A model generated the notes under the pieces. The model was not told the origin of the DNA. It was given only the letters and a program-made list of their open reading frames with translations, and ran no database searches. From Flavobacteriales bacterium (GTDB taxonomy: Bacteria; Bacteroidota; Bacteroidia; Flavobacteriales_F; PHOS-HE28): a stretch of DNA of 13,859 bases. The stretch spans positions 1 through 13,859 of the forward strand of contig JAGQVR010000048.1 in the NCBI GenBank assembly GCA_020437875.1. Direction: 5' to 3'. Position numbers and translations under genes: made by a program. This document shows positions 1 through 8,426 of this stretch, piece after piece (positions within the stretch are counted from its first letter, which is position 1; each line of letters begins with the position of its first letter).

Positions 1-1
1 C

Positions 2-613
2 CACCTGATGGCGCGTGCCTGCGGCGTGGAGATGATGCCCTGCCGATTGCTGGAAGAGCATGGTCGCGCGCACTTCCTCACGCAACGCTTCGATCGCGTG
101 ATCGATGCGGATGGCACCACGCACAAGCTGCACATGGCCACGCTCTGCGGCATCGCGCACCTGGACTACAACGACCCGGTGGCCTACAGCTATGAGCAAG
201 CTTTCCAGGTGATGCGCCTGCTGGGCCTCCCCTACCCGGCCGCGGTGCAGCTCTTCCGCCGCATGTGCTTCAACGCCATCGCCCGCAACCACGACGACCA
301 CACGAAGAACATCAGCTTCCTGATGGATCCGCAGGGCGAGTGGTACCTCTCACCTGCCTACGACGTGACCTTCGCCTACAACCCGGACAACATCTGGTTG
401 CGGCAGCACCAACTGAGCATCAATGGCAAGCGGATCGGCATCACGCGCGAGGATCTACTCGCGGTAGCGATGGACATGAACATCAAGAAGGCGGAGGCGA
501 TCATCGATGAGGTGGTGGCCGGTGTGAAGACCTGGAAGAAATGCGCGAAGGAGGCGGAGGTAGATGCGAAGCAGGCGGCGGCGATCGGGAAGTTGCATCT
601 GATCAGGATCTAG
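2..613 (+). CDS. hipA: HipA-family serine/threonine kinase, C-terminal part (5' end outside window)
   Basis: C-terminal half of a HipA-type kinase, the toxin of HipBA-like type II toxin-antitoxin modules, which in characterised members phosphorylates aminoacyl-tRNA synthetases such as GltX. The frame is open through base 2, before the first ATG at 8, so the gene starts upstream. Numbered from that ATG, the catalytic loop is NHDDHTKN at residues 94-101 and a metal-binding Asp lies in AYDVT (D119). The D96-to-D119 spacing of 23 equals that between the two active-site Asp of E. coli HipA (D309 and D332), and the FLTQRFDR motif at 23-30 also fits the family. The ATP-binding N-terminal part and any hipB partner lie outside the window, so toxin-antitoxin function is inferred from family. 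The visible catalytic core looks intact. The last 30 residues are a Lys/Ala/Glu-rich helix. Confidence 0.88.
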   Translation, partial: HLMARACGVEMMPCRLLEEHGRAHFLTQRFDRVIDADGTTHKLHMATLCGIAHLDYNDPVAYSYEQAFQVMRLLGLPYPAAVQLFRRMCFNAIARNHDDHTKNISFLMDPQGEWYLSPAYDVTFAYNPDNIWLRQHQLSINGKRIGITREDLLAVAMDMNIKKAEAIIDEVVAGVKTWKKCAKEAEVDAKQAAAIGKLHLIRI

Positions 614-704
614 TTGCGAGAACATGAGCGAACATGGACAAGACCTTGCGGGTACGTTCATCTCTGGATAGATCGCCACCACCTAAGAATCACTACTTGT
701 GGGT

Positions 705-736
705 ATTGACCGAAGTAAGATCGAACGTAACTTTTG
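705..736 (+). promoter_or_regulatory. candidate Bacteroidota-type promoter for the gene at 762
   Basis: ATTG at 705-708 (-33-like, consensus TTTG) is followed after 19 bases by TAACTTTT at 728-735 (-7-like, consensus TAnnTTTG; next base G). The spacing is the usual 19-21 and the site ends 25 bases before the ATG at 762. It sits in the AT-richer gap after the HipA-type gene. It rests on pattern match only. Confidence 0.4.
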
Positions 737-761
737 TCCACGCACAAACCCATGACCTACC

Positions 762-1700
762 ATGACCAAATGCATCGTTTCCGTTTGCATCACCCTATCC
801 TGGGTGCAGAGCAACGCCCAAATAGTCTTCGATCTACCCAGCGCAATACCTACAAACGAAACCGAAATACTACTTCTTTGGAACGGGAATAGCACCGCTG
901 TAACAACTTCCGGCAGTAACATATTATGGGATTTCACCAACGTTGTCACTTCGGAGCCTGATGCGGTGACCTACTTGACCAGTGATCCGGACAGTACCGT
1001 CCTGGATACAGCATTTGCCAGTGCCACCCATGCTCATGGATATACACTCGCCCAGGATACGATATGGAACTATTATCGTCTTGGTGGCGATACCTTATGG
1101 CACCTAGGGGGTGATTATGGAGACGTACTTCTGTGTTCAGCACCCCGCTTGGCGATGGTGTTCCCCTATGCCTTCGGCGATCTAGCTGTGAATACGGCCA
1201 CATGCACCTACGGCACGGGGCCAGCGATCAACCCGAACTACGGGTTCGAGCCGGTCGCCACCGGTACGATCGTATATCCGGCTGGTACGATCCCTAATGT
1301 GGTGCTTATGAGGAAGCACGAGAATGGAGTACCTACGGATCACTATCATTGGTATCGCGTGGACAATGTCTTCACTTCGGTTGGCCATTTCTACAACTTC
1401 GGTGTAGATTTGTGGGTGCCCGTCTCCACCTCCGGGGTCAATGATCTTAATGGGCAAAGTGCGCTGAGCGTCTTTCCCCTTCCTGCGGATAACGACGTAA
1501 CGGTGGTTTTCGATATCAACGTATCGAACGCGAGCTACCGTTTGCTCGACGCTACCGGACGCGATGTTGCCACAGGCTTTTTACGACCCGGAGGGAACCG
1601 CATACAATTGGACGTTTCCCTGTTGAGCAATGGCCAATACAATTTGTTGCTACAGAACGATGAGGTCCGTCGACGCGCGCGCATCATGGTCGCACATTAA
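762..1700 (+). CDS. T9SS-exported protein of unknown function
   Basis: A 312-residue secreted protein. The N-terminus is a signal peptide: Lys at position 3, a hydrophobic stretch, and probable cleavage after SNA before QIVF (about residue 19). The last 90 residues or so form a T9SS type A sorting domain: a short linker (STSGVNDLNG), SVFPLPADNDVTVVF as the usual 'vyPNPa' strand, LLDATGRDV in the middle, and a terminal SNGQYNLLL...ARIMV strand. T9SS would carry it across the outer membrane and remove this domain. The central 200 residues (20-220) are Thr/Asn/Tyr/Trp-rich and probably beta-rich; I recognise no enzyme motif. Base composition is lower in GC than its neighbours: about 47% by count over 841-900 against about 67% in a sample of the ABC gene. 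The start at 762 is chosen because it gives the signal peptide. Confidence 0.85.
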   Translation: MTKCIVSVCITLSWVQSNAQIVFDLPSAIPTNETEILLLWNGNSTAVTTSGSNILWDFTNVVTSEPDAVTYLTSDPDSTVLDTAFASATHAHGYTLAQDTIWNYYRLGGDTLWHLGGDYGDVLLCSAPRLAMVFPYAFGDLAVNTATCTYGTGPAINPNYGFEPVATGTIVYPAGTIPNVVLMRKHENGVPTDHYHWYRVDNVFTSVGHFYNFGVDLWVPVSTSGVNDLNGQSALSVFPLPADNDVTVVFDINVSNASYRLLDATGRDVATGFLRPGGNRIQLDVSLLSNGQYNLLLQNDEVRRRARIMVAH

Positions 1701-1729
1701 GGCGGCAAATAAGGTCTCTTTTGTGAACC

Positions 1730-1984
1730 ATGGCCAAACACAAGCTCGACCTGCACGACATCTTCAACAAGGGCGACCAGATCGACCGGGCCCTGGATGA
1801 GGCGATGGCTTTCTGCGTGGACCGTCGGATCCCCATGCTGGAGATCATTCCGGGCAAGGGCAGCGGACAATTGAAGAAGAAGGTGATCCGCTACCTCCAA
1901 CAGCCGCGGGTGAAGAAGTTGTACCACCGCATCGACAAGGACAGCGATAACTTCGGTCGCCTGTTCGTCCGGTTCAAGCACTAA
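1730..1984 (+). CDS. small stand-alone Smr-domain protein
   Basis: An 84-residue protein that is essentially one Smr domain, the fold found at the C-terminus of MutS2 and in stand-alone Smr proteins, where it acts as a DNA or RNA endonuclease. It shows LDLH at residues 6-9 (the LDxH motif), an amphipathic helix (IDRALDEAMAFC), the strand MLEII, the glycine loop PGKGSG at 41-46, the following helix LKKKVIRYLQ, and a final hydrophobic strand GRLFVRF. The loop is usually HGxGxG; here the His is replaced by Pro41, which may affect catalysis. There is no signal peptide, so it is cytoplasmic. It begins 29 bases after the preceding gene and ends 39 bases before the next, so it may share a transcript with either. 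The nucleic-acid substrate cannot be told from the sequence. Confidence 0.8.
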   Translation: MAKHKLDLHDIFNKGDQIDRALDEAMAFCVDRRIPMLEIIPGKGSGQLKKKVIRYLQQPRVKKLYHRIDKDSDNFGRLFVRFKH

Positions 1985-2023
1985 GGTCCGAGGCCGCACC
2001 GTTGCGATCAGCAGTGCCTCACC

Positions 2024-4438
2024 ATGCTTCGCTCCGTCCAACTCCTCTCAGCAGCACTTCTTGCCCAGGCTGCGTTCTGCCAGGTGGTCGTGAACGAAGC
2101 GTGCAGCAAGAACCTCGACCTGATCACGGATGCGTTCGGTGCCACGCCGGACTGGGTGGAACTGCACAATACCGGGACCGAGGCGGTGGATCTGACGGGA
2201 TACCACCTGAGCGATGAACCGACCCAGCCGTGGAAATGGGCGCTCCCGTCGATCATGCTCGAACCCGGCGCGCACCTGGTGGTCTTCCATGGGAACGACA
2301 ACTCCGATGGCCTTCATTTCCCATTCAACCTGGACAGGGATGGAGAGCCCCTGGCCCTGAGCAGCGTTGCCCAAGGCGTGATCGATGTGGTGTACCTGCC
2401 GTTCCTGAAGCCCAACCACTCCACGGGCAGAGGTCCGACCGGTTCACTGGTGATCTTCGATCAACCGACACCGGGTGCCGCGAACAACTCGACCGGATAC
2501 CCAGGCTATGCCCAGGCCCCTGCTTTCAGCATCGCACCCGGCTTCCACAACGGGCCGACCTCCGTGGCGATCAGCTCCTGCTCCGAGTGCATGGTGCACC
2601 TGAGTTGGGACGGTAGTGAACCGGATACGAGCAGCGCTCTCTACTCGGGACCGATCACCATGGAACAGACCGGTGTGGTGAAGGCGATCGCCTACCAGCC
2701 AGGACATCTGCCATCCACTGTCACCGCTGGAACCTATCTGATCAATGCGAGCACGCGGCTTCCGGTCGTCTCCATAAGCGTACACCCCGACAGCCTGTTC
2801 GACGATACACTCGGGCTTTACGAGCTTGGGCCGGAGGCGGAGCCCGACTACCCGCACTGGGGTGCGAACTTCTGGGATGAACGCGGCATCGACGTCCGGT
2901 TCGAGTACTTCGATGAGGCCGGTGTGGAACGCATCGACCAGGATGTGGAACTGCGGATACACGGCGGCCGTGTTTCCCGCAACCAACCACAACGCCCTCT
3001 CCGCCTCACCGCGCGCGACCGTCTTGGTAAGGACCGGATCGAACATGCCTTCTTCCGGGAAAAGCCCCAAGCCGCGGCCTTCAAGCGCCTGGTCCTCCGG
3101 AATTCCGGGAGCGACTGGTGCCAGGCGCACTACCGGGACGGTTTCTGGCATCAAGTGGCCTTGCATGCGGGTCTGGACATCGATGTTCTCGGCTTCAAGC
3201 CCAGCGTGGTATACTTGAACGGAGCCTATTGGGGCATCCTGAACATCCGCGAACGAGTGGATGTGGACTACCTCGCCTTGAACCATGGTGTGGACCCGGA
3301 GCCGATCCTGCTGATGGACGAGGAGGACTACATCATCCAAGGGGACAGCCTGCATTTCGATTCCTTGCAATGGTTCATCCGCGGACACGACATGTCGGAT
3401 GATGCCCATTTCGGGATCGTGGACAGCTTGATCGACCTGACGAGCTACTCCGACTATTTCGCCCTGGAGATCTTCGCGGGCAACTCCGACTGGCCTTCGA
3501 ACAACCTGAAGTTCTGGAAGCCTTCCGTCCATGAGGGAAAGTGGCGCTACCTGATGTACGACCTGGACGCCACCCTCTCGGCCGCCCCATGGATCCCGGT
3601 CGACTTCGACATGTTCTACTGGTTGCACGTCCACCGGGAAGGCTTCATCCACGCGGAGATCTACCAGAGTCTGATCCAAAGGCCTGAGTTCAGACGGGGC
3701 TTCCTGAACCGGCTGGCCGACCTGATGAACACCTGCCTCACCCCGGCCTCATTGTTGGAGGAGAACGAACGCATCCGCAATACCATGGAAGGCGAGATAC
3801 CCCGGCACTTCGCACGCTGGGCGACCGATGTGGCCAATTGGGACCTGCACAGCGGACAACTGCTGCCAGCGTGGATGCGCGAACGCGGTGATCGGGTGCG
3901 GGAGCATGTGCTTGAATGGTACGACCTGCCGAACACGGCGCATCTCCGTTTCGATGTGTTCCCGCCGGAGGCCGGAACCTTGCTGGTGAACACGCTGCGC
4001 CCCTCCCTCCCATTCGATGGGATCTACTTCAACGGGAATGACATCGATGTGTCCGTCACCGCCGCTCCAGGATTCAGGTTGAGCCATTGGAGTTACAGCG
4101 CCGGAGCATTGGAACAGCCAAAGAGCGAACACCTGCGCCGCTCCTTCGCCACCGATGGAACGCTCACCGCCCACTTCACCAAGGAAGGGACCACCCTTTA
4201 TGCCCTGCCGAACCCAGCGACGACCCGATGTGACCTGAGCTATGAGGCGCCGACCGCCGGTTCGGCGGAGGTCGCCCTGTTCGATCCCCAGGGCAGGCTC
4301 CTGAAGGAGTGGGTGGTCCAGGTGAGTGCTGGTGTCGGGAAGATCCCGGTGGACCTCTCGCCTTTCGCGGCCGGTGTATTGCAGGTCAGCGTGACCCAGG
4401 ATGGCATGCGGGCCACGACCCGCATTCTCCGCTTATGA
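2024..4438 (+). CDS. T9SS-exported CotH-kinase protein with lamin-tail domain
   Basis: An 804-residue multidomain secreted protein. Order: signal peptide (1 to about 19); lamin-tail domain (about 20-135, VVNEACSKN...WVELHNTG...VDLTGYHLSD); chitobiase/Fn3-like beta sandwich (about 165-240, WDGSEPDTSS...YSGPI); CotH kinase-like domain (about 247-600); InlB-type B-repeat-like segment (about 640-720, VTAAPGFRLSHW); T9SS type A sorting domain (about 725-804, YALPNPATTRCDL). CotH proteins are secretory-pathway kinases; CotH of Bacillus phosphorylates spore-coat proteins. Likely active-site residues are D489 with N493/N494 (NSDWPSNN) and D513/D515 (YDLDATL), spaced much as the essential Asp pair of Bacillus CotH. 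The architecture is common in Bacteroidota surface proteins, but the substrate is unknown. The signal-peptide end (AAFC then QVVV) is unusual in having Cys before the likely cleavage site; it does not make a good lipobox. Confidence 0.88.
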   Translation: MLRSVQLLSAALLAQAAFCQVVVNEACSKNLDLITDAFGATPDWVELHNTGTEAVDLTGYHLSDEPTQPWKWALPSIMLEPGAHLVVFHGNDNSDGLHFPFNLDRDGEPLALSSVAQGVIDVVYLPFLKPNHSTGRGPTGSLVIFDQPTPGAANNSTGYPGYAQAPAFSIAPGFHNGPTSVAISSCSECMVHLSWDGSEPDTSSALYSGPITMEQTGVVKAIAYQPGHLPSTVTAGTYLINASTRLPVVSISVHPDSLFDDTLGLYELGPEAEPDYPHWGANFWDERGIDVRFEYFDEAGVERIDQDVELRIHGGRVSRNQPQRPLRLTARDRLGKDRIEHAFFREKPQAAAFKRLVLRNSGSDWCQAHYRDGFWHQVALHAGLDIDVLGFKPSVVYLNGAYWGILNIRERVDVDYLALNHGVDPEPILLMDEEDYIIQGDSLHFDSLQWFIRGHDMSDDAHFGIVDSLIDLTSYSDYFALEIFAGNSDWPSNNLKFWKPSVHEGKWRYLMYDLDATLSAAPWIPVDFDMFYWLHVHREGFIHAEIYQSLIQRPEFRRGFLNRLADLMNTCLTPASLLEENERIRNTMEGEIPRHFARWATDVANWDLHSGQLLPAWMRERGDRVREHVLEWYDLPNTAHLRFDVFPPEAGTLLVNTLRPSLPFDGIYFNGNDIDVSVTAAPGFRLSHWSYSAGALEQPKSEHLRRSFATDGTLTAHFTKEGTTLYALPNPATTRCDLSYEAPTAGSAEVALFDPQGRLLKEWVVQVSAGVGKIPVDLSPFAAGVLQVSVTQDGMRATTRILRL

Positions 4439-4582
4439 CGGACAGAAGCTGACGAAACGGCGGTGGATCCCATCCGGTCCGGGAATTGCTGGACCATACG
4501 CCGAATGATCCCAGGCACCTCGAAACTACCCACCGCACGAGCAGAACGCGCTGGGAACGGCCCCAAAGCACGCATTCGCGCC

Positions 4583-6337
4583 ATGGCCGGTGAACCTCCC
4601 AAAGTGGAACGCAAGGTGACCTGGCGGGCCGCCTTCAAGTCGTACATATGGCCGCGCCGCAAGCATGTGCTGATCGGCCTCGTGCTCATCGTGATCAGTC
4701 GGGTATCGGGCATGGTGCTTCCGGGAAGCACCAAGTACCTGCTGGACGATGTCGTGGGCAAAGGCGACCTCAACATGCTGTGGATCCTGCTTGGCGCCGT
4801 GGTGGGCGCGCTGATCATCCAGAGCGTCACGAGCTATATCCTTACGCAACTGCTCAGTGTGGAGGCCCAGTTGCTCATCAGCCAGTTGCGCACGCAGGTG
4901 CAGCGCAAGATCCTTTCCCTGCCGACGAGTTTCTTCGACAATACCAAGAGCGGGGCCCTGGTGAGCAGGATCATGAGCGATGTGGAGGGTGTGCGCAACC
5001 TCGTGGGCACCGGCCTGGTCCAACTGATCGGCGGTACGCTAACGGCCCTGATCTCACTCGTCTGGCTCATCTATATCAGCCCATGGATGACGCTCTTCAC
5101 CCTGGTCCCCGTGGGCTTCTTCGCGTTCGTGGCCATGAAGGCCTTCGGCCGTATCCGCCCCATCTTCCGGACCCGTGGTGTGATCAACGCGGAGGTCACC
5201 GGACGGCTGACCGAGACCTTGAACGGCGTGCGCGTGATCAAGGGATTCGGCGCCGAGGAGCAGGAGAACAGGACCTTCGAGAAGGGGGTGGAACGCCTGT
5301 TCGAGAATGTGAAGACGAGCCTCACCGCCACCTCCTTCATCAGCAGCATGAGCACCCTGCTGTTGGGCCTCGCCAGTGCGGGCATCATGGGCATCGGCGC
5401 CTACCAGATGGTGGGCGGTGAACTGACCAGCGGTGAATTCGTGCAATTCACGGTGCTGCTGGGCTTCATGATCACCCCGATCGTGCAGATGAGCAATATC
5501 GGCAGCCAGCTCACCGAGGCCTTCGCAGGGCTTGACCGCACGGAGGAGATCATGAACATGGCTCCCGAGGATGTGGAAGAGGAGCGACCGATCGTATTGG
5601 ACGAAGTGCACGGAGAGGTCACATTCGAGGACGTCCATTTCGCCTACGAGGAGGACAAGGAGGTGCTTCATGGGATCGACTTCACCGCATCCAAAGGCTC
5701 CGTCATCGCCCTTGTAGGCACTAGCGGCAGCGGAAAGAGCACCATCGCGGGGCTGGTGGCCACCTTCCTCACCCCAACCTCCGGGCGCGTGACCGTCGAT
5801 GGCAAGGACCTGAGCCAGGTCCGTCTGAGCAGTTACCGGAAGCACCTCGGGGTGGTTCTACAGGACGACTTCCTGTTCGAGGGCACCATCCGCGAGAACA
5901 TCCTATTCCCGCGCCCTGAGGCGACCGAGGAGCAACTTCAGAAGGCGGTGATGGGCGCCTATGTGAACGAATTCACCGACCGCATGGAACTCGGATTGGA
6001 CACGGTGATCGGCGAGCGCGGAGTGAAGTTGAGCGGTGGTCAACGACAGCGCGTGGCCATTGCCCGGGCCATGCTGGCCGATCCGCGCATCCTGATCCTG
6101 GACGAGGCCACGAGCAACCTGGATACCGAAAGCGAGTCCCTGATCCAGAAGAGCCTGAACGAATTGGTGAAGGACCGGACCACCTTCGTGATCGCACACC
6201 GCCTGAGCACCATCCGGCAGGCCTCGGAGATCCTGGTGATCGAACAGGGACGGATCGTGGAGCGGGGGACGCATGGCGAGCTCATCGCCCGGGAGGGCCG
6301 CTACCACGATCTCTACACCTACCAGGCGCGGATCTGA
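4583..6337 (+). CDS. ABC exporter, fused permease and ATPase (MsbA/BmrA-like half transporter)
   Basis: A 584-residue half transporter expected to work as a homodimer in the inner membrane, exporting lipid, drug or peptide substrates. The N-terminal half has six hydrophobic helices (type I exporter fold), beginning HVLIGLVLIV. The C-terminal ATPase has Walker A GTSGSGKST (379-387), Q-loop Q427, signature LSGGQ (483-487), Walker B ILILDE with D507 and E508, and the H-loop H539, so all catalytic elements are intact. The frame is open further upstream, with a GTG at 4463 and an ATG at 4505. I chose the ATG at 4583 because it gives normal family length and because the 40 residues upstream look like unstructured, Arg-rich translated leader. 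The genes on both sides encode secreted proteins, so the context does not identify the substrate. Confidence 0.93.
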   Translation: MAGEPPKVERKVTWRAAFKSYIWPRRKHVLIGLVLIVISRVSGMVLPGSTKYLLDDVVGKGDLNMLWILLGAVVGALIIQSVTSYILTQLLSVEAQLLISQLRTQVQRKILSLPTSFFDNTKSGALVSRIMSDVEGVRNLVGTGLVQLIGGTLTALISLVWLIYISPWMTLFTLVPVGFFAFVAMKAFGRIRPIFRTRGVINAEVTGRLTETLNGVRVIKGFGAEEQENRTFEKGVERLFENVKTSLTATSFISSMSTLLLGLASAGIMGIGAYQMVGGELTSGEFVQFTVLLGFMITPIVQMSNIGSQLTEAFAGLDRTEEIMNMAPEDVEEERPIVLDEVHGEVTFEDVHFAYEEDKEVLHGIDFTASKGSVIALVGTSGSGKSTIAGLVATFLTPTSGRVTVDGKDLSQVRLSSYRKHLGVVLQDDFLFEGTIRENILFPRPEATEEQLQKAVMGAYVNEFTDRMELGLDTVIGERGVKLSGGQRQRVAIARAMLADPRILILDEATSNLDTESESLIQKSLNELVKDRTTFVIAHRLSTIRQASEILVIEQGRIVERGTHGELIAREGRYHDLYTYQARI

Positions 6338-6462
6338 AAGGTAGGCAGGAATTCCAGCATTCGGCGCGAACCGCCTTGGAAAGGGACTGAAGATGAGCGG
6401 ATTTCATCTCAACGGAGCATCCCGCGACCGATCAGGGCTTGGACATGCACCATTGAATATCC

Positions 6463-6493
6463 GTTGAAGGAACCTTCTTCTTGGCTAGAATTG
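6463..6493 (+). promoter_or_regulatory. candidate Bacteroidota-type promoter for the PA-domain gene
   Basis: GTTG at 6463-6466 is followed after 19 bases by TAGAATTG at 6486-6493 (consensus TAnnTTTG, one mismatch in the fixed positions). Transcription would begin near 6500, leaving about 47 untranslated bases before the ATG at 6547. This also argues against an upstream TTG start at 6481. It rests on pattern match only. Confidence 0.4.
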
Positions 6494-6531
6494 TGATCCC
6501 CGGTCCAAACAACGATCAACCCAATCCGGCC

Positions 6532-6537
6532 GGAGGG
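6532..6537 (+). promoter_or_regulatory. ribosome binding site that fixes the start at 6547
   Basis: GGAGGG lies 9 bases before the ATG at 6547, a clear Shine-Dalgarno site and unusual for this window, where most starts have none. It supports 6547 over the in-frame TTG at 6481. Confidence 0.6.
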
Positions 6538-6546
6538 AAAGGAACC

Positions 6547-8280
6547 ATGAGGAAACAACTACTTACGCTCGTATCGGGCTTGATGACGACCGCGGCCATT
6601 GGCCAGGGGAATGTGGTGGTGCAGGTACTGACACCGAGTTCCATCGCAGGATCATACACCAATGCCTATGCGGTGGCCGCCAGTGGCTGGTCCGTGGCTG
6701 ACCTGACACTCCCGGAGAACGCCGTCCAGAACGAATTGGTCCTGGGTTACGATGGATCCGCTGCCGACTCCCTAGGCTGCGAGCCATTGGTGAACGGCAG
6801 CGAGGTGGCGGGCAAGATCGCGGTGATCTACCGTGGTTCCTGCAACTTCAGCCTGAAGGCCCTCAACGCTCAGAACGAAGGCGCATTGGCGGTGTTGCTC
6901 ATCAGCAACGGGGATGACCTGGCCATCAACATGCAGGGCGGTGACTATGGTCTGGACGTGACCATTCCGGTGGCCATGATCTCGCAGACGAACGGCGCCC
7001 AGATCCGTGCGGTCCTGGACAATGAGCCGGTGACCGCATTCATCGGGAACAACTTCGGGGCCTTCCCGAACAACCTGAGCGTGGATGGCTTCGACTTCCT
7101 CGTACCTGCAGCGGCCGCTCTGCCGCGTGCGCTGGCCGCCAATCCGGGTGAGTTCTTCGTCTCCCTGGGTGGCTTCGTCCACAACTTCGGCAGTGCGGAT
7201 CAGGGCACGGTACGCCTGCGCGCCGTGGTCTCGCAGGAAGGAACGGAGATCTACAACGAGGTGGCCGAAGTGAGCAGCCTTGCTCCAGGCGACAGCGTCT
7301 TCATCTCCTTGCCGGACCTGAACCAGGACATGTGGGACGGGACCTACGAGATCACCTACAGCGCGGAGAGCGATGTCGAGGATGAGTTCACGGATGACAA
7401 CACCTACACCATTCCGATGCACTTCTCGGAAGTGCTGAGCTATGCTCCTGTCGATCCCGCCACGAACATGCCGATCACCCAGATCTCCGTTGTACCCGCC
7501 GAGTTCGAGGGACCTTTCCGCACATGCATCTCGATGAGCAACCCGAACCTGGGTCGCCTTTCCGTGACCGGCATGTACTTCGCAGGCCGCACCCCCACCG
7601 ACCAGGCCGAACCGCTCGACAGTGCGCTCACCGGTCGATTGGTGGCCACCTATGCCTACCTGTGGACGGATGTGATCGCGAACGCCTACACGATCCCCAC
7701 CGACGGTGGACTGGCCACCTTGGACAACGGATCGTATATCTACGAGGAAGACCTTCAGGGTGAGTCCGTCTTCATCCCGTTCTCGGAACCCATTGAACTG
7801 GCGAACGGCCAGCGCTACCTGTTCTGCACCGAGACCTACGAGTCGACCTTCCGCCACGCTTGGAACGAGGATGTGGACTATGCCGTCAACGCGGATTACT
7901 CGATAGAACCGACGAGCGTGATCCGCGATGGCGCGACCTGGTTCAATGGCTTCAATGGCCTGGGAGGCGCACCTGCCATTGCGGTGGGAACGGTGGTGAC
8001 CACGAGCATCGGGATCGACGAGCAGGACAGGGTGGAACTGACACCCTACCCCAACCCGACACGCGACCAGCTGCGCATCCCGATGAAAGGCTTCACCGGC
8101 GCAGCCGCGTTGCGCATCTTCAGCCTCGACGGCCAGCTCGTTTCCGAACAGAAGGTGGCCACGGGTGGTGACCAGAGCATGGTGGTCGACCTCACGAACA
8201 TGAGCGCCGGCACCTACCAGTTCCACATCGACTTCGAGAACGGCCAGCGTTCTGATTTCCGTGTGGTGGTGACGAAATAG
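6547..8280 (+). CDS. T9SS-exported PA-domain protein without a visible protease domain
   Basis: A 577-residue secreted protein. It begins with a signal peptide (MRKQLLTLV..., cleavage near AAIG before QGNV, about residue 20). A protease-associated (PA) domain follows at about 58-168, with the typical GKIAVIYRGSCNF strand-turn and a later IPVAMISQTNG. At about 200-300 is an Ig-like segment of CARDB type (VHNFGSADQGTVRLRAVV...LAPGDSVFISL). A beta-rich region runs to about 485, and a T9SS type A sorting domain with PYPNPTRDQLRI closes the protein (about 488-577). PA domains often accompany secreted peptidases and bind substrate or partner, but I see no HExxH or Ser/Asp/His catalytic motif here, so it is probably a binding or structural surface protein. 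It is followed at once by a strong terminator, making it the last gene of its transcript. Confidence 0.87.
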   Translation: MRKQLLTLVSGLMTTAAIGQGNVVVQVLTPSSIAGSYTNAYAVAASGWSVADLTLPENAVQNELVLGYDGSAADSLGCEPLVNGSEVAGKIAVIYRGSCNFSLKALNAQNEGALAVLLISNGDDLAINMQGGDYGLDVTIPVAMISQTNGAQIRAVLDNEPVTAFIGNNFGAFPNNLSVDGFDFLVPAAAALPRALAANPGEFFVSLGGFVHNFGSADQGTVRLRAVVSQEGTEIYNEVAEVSSLAPGDSVFISLPDLNQDMWDGTYEITYSAESDVEDEFTDDNTYTIPMHFSEVLSYAPVDPATNMPITQISVVPAEFEGPFRTCISMSNPNLGRLSVTGMYFAGRTPTDQAEPLDSALTGRLVATYAYLWTDVIANAYTIPTDGGLATLDNGSYIYEEDLQGESVFIPFSEPIELANGQRYLFCTETYESTFRHAWNEDVDYAVNADYSIEPTSVIRDGATWFNGFNGLGGAPAIAVGTVVTTSIGIDEQDRVELTPYPNPTRDQLRIPMKGFTGAAALRIFSLDGQLVSEQKVATGGDQSMVVDLTNMSAGTYQFHIDFENGQRSDFRVVVTK

Positions 8281-8298
8281 TCTTTGCAGTCCGACCGG

Positions 8299-8336
8299 AA
8301 GGCGGCCGCTCCGAAAGGGGTGGCCGCTTTTCTTTT
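8299..8336 (+). terminator. intrinsic terminator after the PA-domain gene
   Basis: A 14-pair stem (8299-8312 with 8317-8330, including three G-U pairs) closes on a GAAA tetraloop at 8313-8316 and runs into the T-rich tail TTTTCTTTT (8328-8336). It begins 19 bases after the stop codon. It separates the PA gene from the VIT/exosortase pair, so that pair needs its own promoter in 8337-8426; I see no convincing one there. Confidence 0.85.
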
Positions 8337-8426
8337 CAGGGGACCGGTGACCGCCAAGGACCCTACCTCGACCGAACATACCGATCCTGGAAAGCGGACG
8401 TTAGGCACCGTGATACACCATCGCGC

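Noticed and set aside
614..704. Possible small gene or RNA after the HipA-type gene
   Set aside because: No start with a plausible coding run, no tRNA-like cloverleaf and no stable hairpin seen; only the promoter candidate at its right side is kept.
2024..2090. Lipoprotein signal in the CotH-kinase protein (Cys19)
   Set aside because: The residues before the Cys (QAAF) do not fit a lipobox, and a T9SS sorting domain already explains export.
2444..3679. A 411-codon open frame on the minus strand inside the CotH-kinase gene
   Set aside because: No recognisable motif; it is explained by high GC and the codon bias of the plus-strand gene. The same holds for the long minus-strand frames at 5054-5845, 8469-9431 and 9501-10346.
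4476..4495. Inverted repeat GGTCC/GGACC with a 10-base loop after the CotH-kinase gene
   Set aside because: The stem is only 5 pairs and there is no T-tract, so I do not call it a terminator.
4463..4582. Upstream GTG/ATG starts for the ABC exporter (4463, 4505)
   Set aside because: The added residues are Arg-rich and unlike family N-termini, and the ATG at 4583 gives normal length.
6547..8280. Calling the PA-domain protein a peptidase
   Set aside because: PA domains often occur in peptidases, but no catalytic motif of a metallo- or serine peptidase is present in the translation.
6772..8379. A 535-codon open frame on the minus strand opposite the PA-domain gene
   Set aside because: It mirrors the codon pattern of a clearly real plus-strand gene with signal peptide, PA domain and sorting domain. 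Its own translation is His/Val/Gly/Arg-rich with no domain, and it runs across the terminator at 8299-8336.
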